This document shows positions 43,321 to 51,013 of a stretch of DNA of 56,658 nt, piece after piece. The stretch covers positions 1 through 56,658 of the forward strand of contig CAIYWI010000161.1 in NCBI GenBank assembly GCA_903929885.1, read 5' to 3'. Position 1 is the stretch's first letter. The number at the start of each line of letters is the position of its first letter. The notes below the pieces were generated by a model. It did no database searches and was not told where the DNA came from. It worked only from the letters and a program-made list of their open reading frames with translations. Source of the DNA: an uncultured Phycisphaerales bacterium. Its GTDB lineage: Bacteria; Planctomycetota; Phycisphaerae; Phycisphaerales; UBA1924. Made by a program: the position numbers and the translations under genes.

Positions 43321-44298
43321 TCACCCCGCTCGGGAAGTCGCCGCCAACCCCGGCACCCGAATCGCGCGCAACTTGGCGGAACGAGCCCGGGGGTTGACCC
43401 GCAGTTCTTCCTCGCCCGCCGTCATCACGCCGCCTGTCAGGTCTTCCGCACCCGCCCGAATCAGGCCGACGAGCGTCTGCTTCACGGGTCGATCCTCGAG
43501 CGAGTGAAACGTGATGAATGCCAGTCGAGCTCCGGGGCGGAGCCAGCGGCCATGCCCGGCCATCACCCGCCTGACTTCGGCGTCGACCGCCGCCATCAGG
43601 GCGTTGATGCTGCCGATCTCGTCGTTGACGGCGATGCGTAGGGCCTGGAAGGTGCGGGTCGCGGGGTCGATGCCGCCGGATGCCTGTCGCCCCACCACCC
43701 CCCGAATGAGTTCAGCCAAGTGGGTGGTGGTAAGTATCGGTCCCCTTGTTCGCTCTTGCACAAGTTTTTTCGCGATGCGTCGGGCGTTGCGTTCTTCCCC
43801 GAACTCTTCGATGATCGAGGCCAGTTCCCGCTCCGACAACGAGGCCACCAGCGTGGCCGCATCGACCTTCGCCGAAGGGTCCATCCGCATGTCGAGCGGG
43901 CCCTCTCGCTGGAATGAAAAGCCCCGGGCCGCGTCGTCGACCTGGGTCGAGGCGAAGCCAAAGTCGGCCAGAAGCATGTCGGCCGCGACGCCACGAGACT
44001 CGAGGGCATAGGGCACCTGCGCGAAGTTGCCTTGCAAGGGCACCACGCGAACCTTCCCATCCGCAGCGCGGGCCACGGCCCCACCGGCGCGGGCCAGGTT
44101 GGACGAATCGAGGTCGCAGAGCACCACCGTGGCCCCACTGCCACCGGCCTCGTCCCAAGACCGGGCCTTGATGACCGACGCGACGTGCGAGGCATGTCCG
44201 CCGAGCCCTGCCGTGCAATCGACATAGGTCTCCCCGGGCCCCGGACGGAGCACCGAGAGCACCTCGCTGGGCAGCACCGGCACGTGCGAGAAGGTCAC
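43321..44298 (-). CDS. rsmH: 16S rRNA (cytosine(1402)-N4)-methyltransferase RsmH (MraW)
   Basis: Methylates N4 of C1402 in 16S rRNA and is the usual first member of dcw clusters. 325 residues. Seen: the N-terminal HVPVLPSEVLSVL, the SAM site YVDCTAGLGGHA, LLADFGFASTQVDDAARGFSF, the small helical domain (ASIIEEFGEERNARRIAKKL), and the C-terminal ITFHSLEDRPVKQ. The frame is open 430 codons upstream, but the start is the GTG at 44298: it gives MTFSHVPVL, the family N-terminus, and lies 6 nt after TACGCT. mraZ is absent upstream; instead a divergent saccharopine-dehydrogenase-like gene starts 46 bp away. Confidence 0.95.
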   Translation of the reverse strand: MTFSHVPVLPSEVLSVLRPGPGETYVDCTAGLGGHASHVASVIKARSWDEAGGSGATVVLCDLDSSNLARAGGAVARAADGKVRVVPLQGNFAQVPYALESRGVAADMLLADFGFASTQVDDAARGFSFQREGPLDMRMDPSAKVDAATLVASLSERELASIIEEFGEERNARRIAKKLVQERTRGPILTTTHLAELIRGVVGRQASGGIDPATRTFQALRIAVNDEIGSINALMAAVDAEVRRVMAGHGRWLRPGARLAFITFHSLEDRPVKQTLVGLIRAGAEDLTGGVMTAGEEELRVNPRARSAKLRAIRVPGLAATSRAG

Positions 44299-44304
44299 AG
44301 GCCC

Positions 44305-44310
44305 AGCGTA
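44305..44310 (-). promoter_or_regulatory. -10 hexamer TACGCT of rsmH
   Basis: Ends 6 nt before the GTG at 44298; it decides the start in a frame that stays open far upstream. Confidence 0.6.
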
Positions 44311-44331
44311 GCGACCCCGCCCCCCTGCGTG

Positions 44332-44337
44332 TACCGT
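44332..44337 (+). promoter_or_regulatory. -10 hexamer TACCGT of the saccharopine-dehydrogenase-like gene
   Basis: Ends 6 nt before the ATG at 44344; only 21 bp separate it from the divergent rsmH hexamer. Confidence 0.6.
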
Positions 44338-44343
44338 TGGCCA

Positions 44344-45510
44344 ATGAAGCGAGCCGTCGTTCTCGGTGCGGGCATGGTGGGCAGCGTCATGGCCATGGAT
44401 CTGGCCTCGGACCCCGGGTTCGAGGTGACCGTGGCCGACATCCGCGAGGACGCCCTCGCCCGGATCGCCTCCCGGTCGCCAGGGCGGATCCGCACCGTCC
44501 GGGCCGACCTCTCCTCCCCCGACGCCATCCGATCGACCGTGGCCCCCTTCGACATCGTGCTCGGCGCCCTCTCGAGCCGCATCGGCTTCGGGGCGCTTCG
44601 AGCCGTGATCGAGGCGGGCAAGCCCTACTGCGACATCTCCTTCATGGCCGAGGACTTCCTCGAACTCGACGCCCTGGCCCGCAAGGCGGGCGTCACGTGC
44701 GTCACCGACTGCGGCGTGGCCCCGGGCATGAGCAACATCCTGGCCGCCCATGCCGCCCTGTGCCTCAAGCCCTGTCGCCGCATCGAGATCCACGTGGGCG
44801 GACTGCCACGGGAACGCCGCTGGCCTTTCGAGTACAAGGCGGGCTTCTCGCCCGCCGACGTCATCGAGGAATACACCCGCCCCTCCCGCTTCGTCGAGTT
44901 CGGCGAGGTTGTCACCCGCGAAGCCCTCTCCGACCCCAACTTGATGGACTTCGAGGGCGTTGGCACGCTTGAGGCCTTCAACACCGACGGGCTGCGAAGT
45001 CTGATCGAGACCGTGGCTCGTCGCCACGGCGTGCCCTTCATGAAGGAACAGACGCTGCGCTACCCCGGCCACATCGATTTGATGAGGGTCATGCGCGAGA
45101 CGGGGCTCTTCTCGAAGGAGCCCATCGACGTCGGGGGCGTGAAGGTGCGTCCGCTCGACCTCACCAGCGCGGTGATGTTCCCCAAGTGGACGTACCAGCC
45201 CGGCGAGCAGGACCTGACCGTGATGCGAATCAAGGCATGGGGCGTGCGGGAGGGACGCGAGGTCTCGATGCAATGGGACCTGCTCGACTTCTTTGACGTC
45301 GCCAGCGGCTGCACCAGCATGTCGCGCACGACCGCCTTCCCGTGCACCATCGTCGCCCGCATGATCGCCGACGGACGCTTCGCCCGGCCCGGCGTGAACG
45401 CCCCCGAGTCCCTCGCCGACCAGCCGGGCCTGGTCGACGAGCTGCTCCGACAACTCAAGGCCCGCAACGTCGCGTATCGCAACGCCACCACGCCCCTCTG
45501 CGGGGCCTGA
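44344..45510 (+). CDS. Saccharopine dehydrogenase-like NAD(P)-binding oxidoreductase
   Basis: 388 residues, cytosolic. The Rossmann start is VVLGAGMVGSVMAMDL at residues 5-20, the next strand ends in an acidic residue (VTVADIRED), and VTDCGVAPGMSNILA with GYKAGFSP-like downstream sequence (EYKAGFSPADVIEEY) matches the saccharopine dehydrogenase/lysine 6-dehydrogenase group with its C-terminal catalytic domain. The substrate (lysine, saccharopine or carboxynorspermidine type) is not decidable. The next gene encodes a PLP enzyme and begins 36 bp downstream, so a shared amino-acid pathway is possible. Confidence 0.87.
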   Translation: MKRAVVLGAGMVGSVMAMDLASDPGFEVTVADIREDALARIASRSPGRIRTVRADLSSPDAIRSTVAPFDIVLGALSSRIGFGALRAVIEAGKPYCDISFMAEDFLELDALARKAGVTCVTDCGVAPGMSNILAAHAALCLKPCRRIEIHVGGLPRERRWPFEYKAGFSPADVIEEYTRPSRFVEFGEVVTREALSDPNLMDFEGVGTLEAFNTDGLRSLIETVARRHGVPFMKEQTLRYPGHIDLMRVMRETGLFSKEPIDVGGVKVRPLDLTSAVMFPKWTYQPGEQDLTVMRIKAWGVREGREVSMQWDLLDFFDVASGCTSMSRTTAFPCTIVARMIADGRFARPGVNAPESLADQPGLVDELLRQLKARNVAYRNATTPLCGA

Positions 45511-45527
45511 ACGGGCAGCCTCGCGAC

Positions 45528-45533
45528 TATGCT
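45528..45533 (+). promoter_or_regulatory. -10 hexamer TATGCT of the AONS-family gene
   Basis: Ends 13 nt before the GTG at 45547 and overlaps an in-frame ATG at 45529. Confidence 0.4.
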
Positions 45534-45546
45534 TCCCCGATCCGTC

Positions 45547-46725
45547 GTGACCTCCGGCAGGACGCCGGTCGCCGCCGTCGTTCACGCGGCGTCACGCACG
45601 GTGCAGGAGGCGCCCATGGCACGACTCAGCGTCGAATCTTCCACCTCCACGACGCTCGTGATGGACGGGCGCGAAGTCCTCGCGTTCGCGGGTTGCAACT
45701 ACCTCGGGCTCGCGCAGCATCCCGCCGTGCTCGCGGCCGCCGCGGAGGGCCTCGGACGCTTCGGCATCAGCACCACCGCCTCGCGAGAAACCACCGGCAA
45801 CACCGTCGTGCACGACGCCCTCGAGCGGGATCTGGCCGCCTTCACCCGTCAAGACGCCGCGATCCTGCTTGCCGAGGGATACACCGCCAACTTCGCGGTC
45901 GCTCAAGGACTGGTGCCCACCCACGGCATCGCGCTGGTCGACGCCAAGGCCCATCGAAGCATTCGCAACGCCGCCACCGCCGCGGGCATGCAGGTGATGG
46001 AGTACGAGCACCTCAACCCCGACTCGGCGGCATGGCTTGTCCGCCAATATGCCGATCAGGGCGTCGCCATCTTCACCGATGGCATCTTCGCCGCCGATGG
46101 CGCCATCGCCCCGCTCGAAGGCCTCCTCCGAGTGCTTCCCTCGCGACGTGGCACGCTCGTGGTCGATGACTGCCACGGCCTGTGCGTCATGGGCGAGGGC
46201 GGCCGCGGCACCGTCAACCATCTCGGCCTCGACGACCCTCGCTTGTGCATCACCACGACCTTGGCCAAGGGACTCGGATGCTACGGCGGCGCGGTCATCG
46301 GTCGCCAGATGCTGGTCGACTCCATCCGCGAGGGAAGCGACGTCTATCGACGTTCGACGCCCGTGCCCACCCCCATCGCCATGGCCGCCCGCGCCGCCCT
46401 GGGCATCATCGCCACCGACTCGGCCCTCGTCGACACCCTGCGAGCCAACACCGATCGCTGTCGCGAGGCCCTCGGCCGCTGCGGCATCGGCGTGCACGGC
46501 GACCCCGTGCCCGTCTTCACCTTCGTCCTCGACGGCGGCATCACTCGCATGGAGCGGGTCCACGCCGACCTTCGCGACCAAGGCATCTACGCCCCGCTCA
46601 TCGAGTATCCCGGCGGGCCCAGCCCCCGCTACTTCCGGCTGACCGTCACGGCGTCGCACCGCGCCGAACAGATCGACCGGCTGGGCGAGGCCTTCGCCTC
46701 GGCCCTGCAGCTTTCGGCGTGCTGA
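45547..46725 (+). CDS. Alpha-oxoamine synthase-family PLP enzyme (BioF/Kbl-like)
   Basis: 392 residues from GTG 45547. Class II PLP fold of the AONS/KBL family, which condenses an amino acid with an acyl-CoA. Lys241 in TTLAKGLGCYGG is the PLP lysine, close to Lys236 of E. coli BioF, which supports this start; the alternative ATG at 45616 has AGGAGG 5 nt upstream but would shorten the N-terminus by 23. Also seen: CNYLGLAQHP, and RETTGNTVVHDALERDLA, where most members have SGT or TGT rather than TGN. The aspartate motif reads VVDDCHGLCVMG, where most have VDEAHS, and the PLP-stacking His stretch is DAKAHRS. These changes make BioF activity doubtful; no other bio gene is present. Confidence 0.85.
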   Translation: MTSGRTPVAAVVHAASRTVQEAPMARLSVESSTSTTLVMDGREVLAFAGCNYLGLAQHPAVLAAAAEGLGRFGISTTASRETTGNTVVHDALERDLAAFTRQDAAILLAEGYTANFAVAQGLVPTHGIALVDAKAHRSIRNAATAAGMQVMEYEHLNPDSAAWLVRQYADQGVAIFTDGIFAADGAIAPLEGLLRVLPSRRGTLVVDDCHGLCVMGEGGRGTVNHLGLDDPRLCITTTLAKGLGCYGGAVIGRQMLVDSIREGSDVYRRSTPVPTPIAMAARAALGIIATDSALVDTLRANTDRCREALGRCGIGVHGDPVPVFTFVLDGGITRMERVHADLRDQGIYAPLIEYPGGPSPRYFRLTVTASHRAEQIDRLGEAFASALQLSAC

Positions 46726-46729
46726 ACCG

Positions 46730-47518
46730 TCAGCGGGGCGAGTTGACCCAGCCCCACTCGTTCGCGGCGGAATAGTGCAACTCAAACTGCCGGTTCTTGG
46801 CGTGCAGCCGCAGGTGCGTGCCCTTGAGATCGCTGGCGTCCTCGATGCGGACACTCCCGGCGGAGGGCGGACGAAACCTGCCCGCCGAGCCGTCGAGGTA
46901 CGCGATGTTCGCGCCCTTGTCATGCCGCGTGGCGAACTGGTCGTTCCATGCGAAACTGCCGTCGTCGTACGCGCGGTTGTAGAAGGTCTCGTCCTCCTCG
47001 ATCAGCAAGGGCAACGCCTGGAAAAAGGCCCGCTCGGAGTTGGCCATGTGCGGACGGAGCGGGTAGCTGGCCTGCCAGATGAGATCGGTCTTCGCGCCGC
47101 CCATGCGGATGAGCATGGTGTAGTCGAAGATGGTGTTGGCGAGCCGCTTGCCGGTCGGGCACTCCATGATCTTGTCGATGCTCTGGAGGTACTCGCGAAG
47201 CACCGAGGCCTCGAGCGGATGGCGGTAGTTCTGCGGGGCGGCCTGGTAGCGGGCGTTGTTCTTGCCGCACCAGTCGAGGTTCATGGACCCCTGCCAATAG
47301 GCGCCGGGAATGACGCGATAATCCCCGGCGTACTGGAAGAAGGACGTCGAGAGCTGACGCTGGTTGGAGAGGCAGACGACCGAGCGAGCGGTCTCGCGGG
47401 CCTTGCCCAGCGCGGGCAGCAGCAGCCCGATCAGCAGGGCGATGATCGCGATGACGATCAGCAGCTCGATGAGCGTGAACGCTCCGCGGCACGACCGAAT
47501 CGGCGGCGATGGCTGCAT
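46730..47518 (-). CDS. Planctomycete-type prepilin-like protein (DUF1559-like, H-x9-DG)
   Basis: 262 residues. A class III/type II prepilin signal: a short basic leader, then G-A-FTLIELLIVIAIIALL, cleaved after Gly and N-methylated on the following residue by a prepilin peptidase. The body holds ETARSVVCLSNQRQLSTSF and, near the C-terminus, H-DKGANIAYL-DG, exactly the H-x9-DG motif of the planctomycete pseudopilin families. Many copies of such genes are usual in Planctomycetota; no assembly ATPase or secretin is in view, so this one is an orphan. AGGAG lies 11 nt before the ATG and a TACCAT hexamer 43 nt before it. Confidence 0.88.
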   Translation of the reverse strand: MQPSPPIRSCRGAFTLIELLIVIAIIALLIGLLLPALGKARETARSVVCLSNQRQLSTSFFQYAGDYRVIPGAYWQGSMNLDWCGKNNARYQAAPQNYRHPLEASVLREYLQSIDKIMECPTGKRLANTIFDYTMLIRMGGAKTDLIWQASYPLRPHMANSERAFFQALPLLIEEDETFYNRAYDDGSFAWNDQFATRHDKGANIAYLDGSAGRFRPPSAGSVRIEDASDLKGTHLRLHAKNRQFELHYSAANEWGWVNSPR

Positions 47519-47561
47519 GGGCTCGCGTCTCCTGAGGGGGAGGGGCGTCGTGACGATGTGA

Positions 47562-47567
47562 ATGGTA
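47562..47567 (-). promoter_or_regulatory. -10 hexamer TACCAT of the prepilin gene
   Basis: Ends 43 nt before the ATG at 47518; the leader carries AGGAG. Confidence 0.4.
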
Positions 47568-47605
47568 GTGACCGTCGCGGCGGCCGGACGCGACGGCAGG
47601 CCTCG

Positions 47606-48862
47606 TCAGGCGGTCGCGATGTTGGGCGTCGACGAGGGCGCTGCCGCCGCAGCCGAAAGGCGCTGCTCGGCCTGCGCGAGAAAGGCGCGGCGAAAGACGC
47701 GGTGGTTCACGAGCGCCAGGAGCGGAATCGCCAGCGAGCCCAGAAGCGGGATCAGTTGGAAGAGCACGAGCGCCACGATGAGGATGCGCAGGAGCAGTCG
47801 CAGCAGGAAGCGCCGGAAACCCGACACGTACTGGCGGTACGGGGCCACCACCCGCGTCCGGAAGTAGAGCACGCCCGCGATCATGCCGAGCACGGGCACC
47901 AGACCCATCAGGAGCCCGAACGCCAACGTGCGGGGCAGCCTGGCCTGCATCGCGTGGTCGAATCTCGCGACGGCCGCCATCGACTCGAAGGGCGGCGTGT
48001 TGCACGCGGAACATGGGCGGGCGACGTCGTGCCCCTCGAGCCGGGCCGCACAGCACGGACACCGCCGCTTCGACAGGAGCTCCTCCGGGTGCCCCTCGAC
48101 CGGGGCCGGGTTCGTCGACGCGACGCCGAGCCAGTTGACGGCCATCGGCGCAGGGTTGGGCGCACGACACGAACCGCACCGCACCGCGCTGCGGAACATC
48201 GGTGCTGCGCACGACCCGCAGGGCACCCTCGCGGCGTTCTCCCGCCGCTGCGCCCACGCCCGCAGCGCCCAGAGCAGGCCGATGCCCACCACGATGAGGC
48301 CGCACACAAGCATGGGGAAGAAGAGCAACGCGATCATGCCGAAGACGACGACGCCGTCCTCAGACCACGACAGCACGGTGTGGAGGCCCGTGGAGTTGTC
48401 GGGGTCGACATCGAAGAGCAGCTGCTGAACGCCGTTCCTGACCGACACGATCGAGTAGTTGAACGCGGCGGCGGTCGCGGCGATGATGCTGTCGCCGATG
48501 CCCGCCTGCTCGGGCAGCACCTCCTGCGCGAAGGCGGCGTCCTGAGCCGAGAGCAGGCCCAGCGTCATCGCCCCGGCCATGACCGGCTTGGCCCACTTGT
48601 CGACGTAGGCGAGCGCCTCGCGGGCCTCCTGATTGCGGTTGGCGGCGAACTCCAGGGCGGCCAAGACGGCCAACACCCCGATGCACAGGTCCGAGGTGAA
48701 CCATGTGGCGACCGTGCTGCTGCCGATGAGGTCCTTCGCGGTCCCCTGAAACACGTCGTACTCGGCCCCGAAACGAAGGAACAGGGCCGCGAGCAGAGCC
48801 GGGGTGAACGCCCGCGAGGCACACAAGCCCGACGAAGCGATGAAGGCGGTGATCGGGTTCAT
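47606..48862 (-). CDS. Multispanning membrane protein with two zinc-ribbon-like Cys clusters (DUF4126-like N-terminus)
   Basis: 418 residues. The N-terminal 200 residues hold several hydrophobic segments and begin FIASSGLCASRAFTPALLAALFL, resembling the DUF4126 membrane family; VDKWAKPVMAGAMTLGLL fits the same family. A helix (IALLFFPMLVCGLIVVGIGLLW) leads to a cytosolic-looking insert with paired CxxC motifs: CGSCAAPMFRSAVRCGSC and CPCCAARLEGHDVARPCSAC. Two or three more helices and a basic Ala-rich tail follow. Function unknown. The start at 48862 is set by GAGGAG 4 nt upstream; the frame is open before it. It is the upstream neighbour of the prepilin gene (87-bp gap). Confidence 0.78.
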   Translation of the reverse strand: MNPITAFIASSGLCASRAFTPALLAALFLRFGAEYDVFQGTAKDLIGSSTVATWFTSDLCIGVLAVLAALEFAANRNQEAREALAYVDKWAKPVMAGAMTLGLLSAQDAAFAQEVLPEQAGIGDSIIAATAAAFNYSIVSVRNGVQQLLFDVDPDNSTGLHTVLSWSEDGVVVFGMIALLFFPMLVCGLIVVGIGLLWALRAWAQRRENAARVPCGSCAAPMFRSAVRCGSCRAPNPAPMAVNWLGVASTNPAPVEGHPEELLSKRRCPCCAARLEGHDVARPCSACNTPPFESMAAVARFDHAMQARLPRTLAFGLLMGLVPVLGMIAGVLYFRTRVVAPYRQYVSGFRRFLLRLLLRILIVALVLFQLIPLLGSLAIPLLALVNHRVFRRAFLAQAEQRLSAAAAAPSSTPNIATA

Positions 48863-48866
48863 GTGA

Positions 48867-48872
48867 CTCCTC
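48867..48872 (-). promoter_or_regulatory. Shine-Dalgarno GAGGAG deciding the start at 48862
   Basis: Lies 4 nt before the ATG, in a frame that remains open for 55 codons upstream. Confidence 0.6.
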
Positions 48873-48911
48873 GAGGGCCCCAAGGACGATGCTTCGACCA
48901 CGGAACCGCGA

Positions 48912-48917
48912 ATGCTA
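48912..48917 (-). promoter_or_regulatory. Candidate -10 hexamer TAGCAT of the zinc-ribbon membrane protein gene
   Basis: Ends 49 nt before the ATG at 48862; the resulting leader contains GAGGAG. Confidence 0.35.
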
Positions 48918-49021
48918 GTAGTGCCCGAAGGACCGAGCCAGAGGCACACGCAACACCCTCGACTCGGACCGATCGACGACCTCGAATCGACGAGGCCGCG
49001 TCTGCCCTTCTCCGGCCTCCG

Positions 49022-49027
49022 TACCAT
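49022..49027 (+). promoter_or_regulatory. -10 hexamer TACCAT of the secreted protein gene at 49036
   Basis: Ends 8 nt before the ATG at 49036. Confidence 0.6.
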
Positions 49028-49035
49028 CCACCCGC

Positions 49036-50997
49036 ATGGATCGCGTCCGCATCACCACGGTGGCCTCTCTGCTTGTCTCCGCGGCGTTGTCGCCGGCCTT
49101 GGCGCAAACGCCGCCCGCCGACGCCGTTCCCCCGCAGGCCCGCCTCGGACAGCGCATCCAGAAACTCCGCGACGCCGTTTCGTACACCTCGTGCGTCGTG
49201 ATCGTCAGCGACCCTCACTCGTACATCGACGCCGTCGCGTCGTGGTCGCGGGCGTCGCGGTTCCCGGTGCTGATCGACGACGGGTCGGTGCAAGGCCGCG
49301 AGGACATCGCCCGGTTCGTGCGGGCCTTCTCGCCCGAACGCGTGGTGCGTTGGAACAGCCCCGCCTCGACCGCCTCGCCGGGCGAGCCGGCGTTCAACGC
49401 CTCGGTCACCACCCGCGTGCAGGCGGCGGTCCAAAGGGTCTGGGGCGTTGCCGACCCCGATGCCGCCAAGACCACGATGGCGATCAAGTGGCAGGATCTG
49501 GGCCACCAGCCCCCGGGGCTCGTCATCGCCAGTCCCAACGACCCGGCGTGGACGGCGGCCTTGCCGCTCGCCGCGGCATGGGGTCAGCCGCTGATCTTCC
49601 TCGAGAAGCCCTCGCAGGGCAACATCGACGGATTCCTGAGCGTGGCCGAGGCCGATTCGCTCGAGGCCCGCGTTGAGCAGACGGCCAAGGAAAGCGGTCT
49701 GTCGTGGCGTTCGCTGGGCGACACGCTGGAGTCGGTGACGCTCTGCCTCAACATCCCCGAACGCATCGCCAAAGGCAAGGAGTTCGTCGCCCTCTCGGAC
49801 CGCATCGGCCGCGAGGGCGAGGGGCTCGACATGACCACGCGTTGGGCGTGGTCGGGCCACATCTTCGGCGGGGCCTCGCGGGCGGCGTATTCGGCCATGT
49901 GCTCGCTCTTCCTGCACCCGCGCCGGGCGTGGATCTTCGACGGCTACCCCGACACCGCCCCGTGGAACCAGTACGACGGCACCAAGGCCGCTCAGTTGCT
50001 CGAGCAGTCGGGCATCCGGTGCGAAGTGTCGGATACGCCCTCGCAAGGATCCGCCGCGTGGCGGGCGCTCGCGTCGCGGCCCGTCACCGCCGATCTCATC
50101 CTGGTCAACACCAAGGGCAACAACGACTTCTTCGACCTCGAACCGGGCCAGTGCAAGCCCGGCGACCTGCCCATGCTCATGCGACCGGCCGCGTTGCACT
50201 TCGTGCACTCGTGGTCGCTTCTCTTCCCGGGCAAGCGAGAAACCGTCGGAGGCCGCTGGCTCGAACGCGGCGTCTTCGTCTATGCCGGCTCCGTCCACGA
50301 ACCCTTCCTGCAGGCCTTCACGCCCACGCCCGCCGTGGCCGGACGCCTGATGGCTGGCGCCCCCTTTGCTCCCTCGATTCGCCAAGAAGGCCAGCCGGTG
50401 TGGAAAGTCGCCGTCATCGGCGATCCGCTGTACACCCCCGGCCCTGCGGTTCCTCGCACGAGCGACCCGCTCCCGTTCGAAGGAGCGACGGCCGTCGACG
50501 AAGGTCTCCGCGAACTGCTCCAGCAGGACAACTGGGAACAGGGCGTGCTCTCGCTGAAGTTGATGGGACGCGACGCCGATGTCGCCAAGATCGCGCAGAC
50601 CCTGCTCGAGAACAAGCCACAGGCCTTGACGCCCCCGCTGCTGCGTGAAGGCATCTTGGCGGCATTCCGGGCCGGGAAGCCGCAGTTGGTCTTTACGTTG
50701 TTCGCCAAGTGGACGCCGGGCATGCCCCACGACGAGCAGGCGCTCGATGCCGTGTGGCTTGCCGCCGGGCCGCTGCTCGCCACGCCCGACCCCGCCGTCA
50801 TCGAACAGGGCGTGCTCCTCCAGATGCTCAAGGACGCGCTCCGCCCCGAGCAGTTCGAGGCCGACGCACGCCTCGTGCTCAACGCGTGGTCTCGCCAGTT
50901 CGGCGTCACCGCCGCCACGCAGTTGCTCAACGAGTGGAAGCGGAAGGAAAACAGCGCGGCCGAGTCGGCATCGCTCGAGCAGTTGAAGGTGCGGTGA
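49036..50997 (+). CDS. Large secreted protein of unknown function with a VIGDPLYTP motif
   Basis: 653 residues. A signal peptide ends near SPALAQ. I recognise no named family. Residues about 50-110 (SCVVIVSDPHSYIDAVASWS, FPVLIDDG, FSPERVVRW) read like one unit of a cell-wall-binding-repeat-2-type alpha/beta fold, and a second such unit follows at about 155-200. A central part holds HFVHSWSLLFPGKRETVGGRW, YAGSVHEPFLQAF, and VAVIGDPLYTP, a combination seen at the end of caspase-like (C25/TIGR03790-type) proteins. The last 150 residues are helical. No certain catalytic Cys-His pair is found. It is transcribed alone under TACCAT and convergent with mqnD. Confidence 0.72.
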   Translation: MDRVRITTVASLLVSAALSPALAQTPPADAVPPQARLGQRIQKLRDAVSYTSCVVIVSDPHSYIDAVASWSRASRFPVLIDDGSVQGREDIARFVRAFSPERVVRWNSPASTASPGEPAFNASVTTRVQAAVQRVWGVADPDAAKTTMAIKWQDLGHQPPGLVIASPNDPAWTAALPLAAAWGQPLIFLEKPSQGNIDGFLSVAEADSLEARVEQTAKESGLSWRSLGDTLESVTLCLNIPERIAKGKEFVALSDRIGREGEGLDMTTRWAWSGHIFGGASRAAYSAMCSLFLHPRRAWIFDGYPDTAPWNQYDGTKAAQLLEQSGIRCEVSDTPSQGSAAWRALASRPVTADLILVNTKGNNDFFDLEPGQCKPGDLPMLMRPAALHFVHSWSLLFPGKRETVGGRWLERGVFVYAGSVHEPFLQAFTPTPAVAGRLMAGAPFAPSIRQEGQPVWKVAVIGDPLYTPGPAVPRTSDPLPFEGATAVDEGLRELLQQDNWEQGVLSLKLMGRDADVAKIAQTLLENKPQALTPPLLREGILAAFRAGKPQLVFTLFAKWTPGMPHDEQALDAVWLAAGPLLATPDPAVIEQGVLLQMLKDALRPEQFEADARLVLNAWSRQFGVTAATQLLNEWKRKENSAAESASLEQLKVR

Positions 50998-51013
50998 GCG
51001 GTCGACGCGATCC

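Noticed and set aside
45605-45616. AGGAGG 5 nt before ATG 45616 as the true start of the AONS-family gene
   Set aside because: It would leave the N-terminus about 23 residues shorter than BioF; the upstream GTG fits the family length better. Not excluded.
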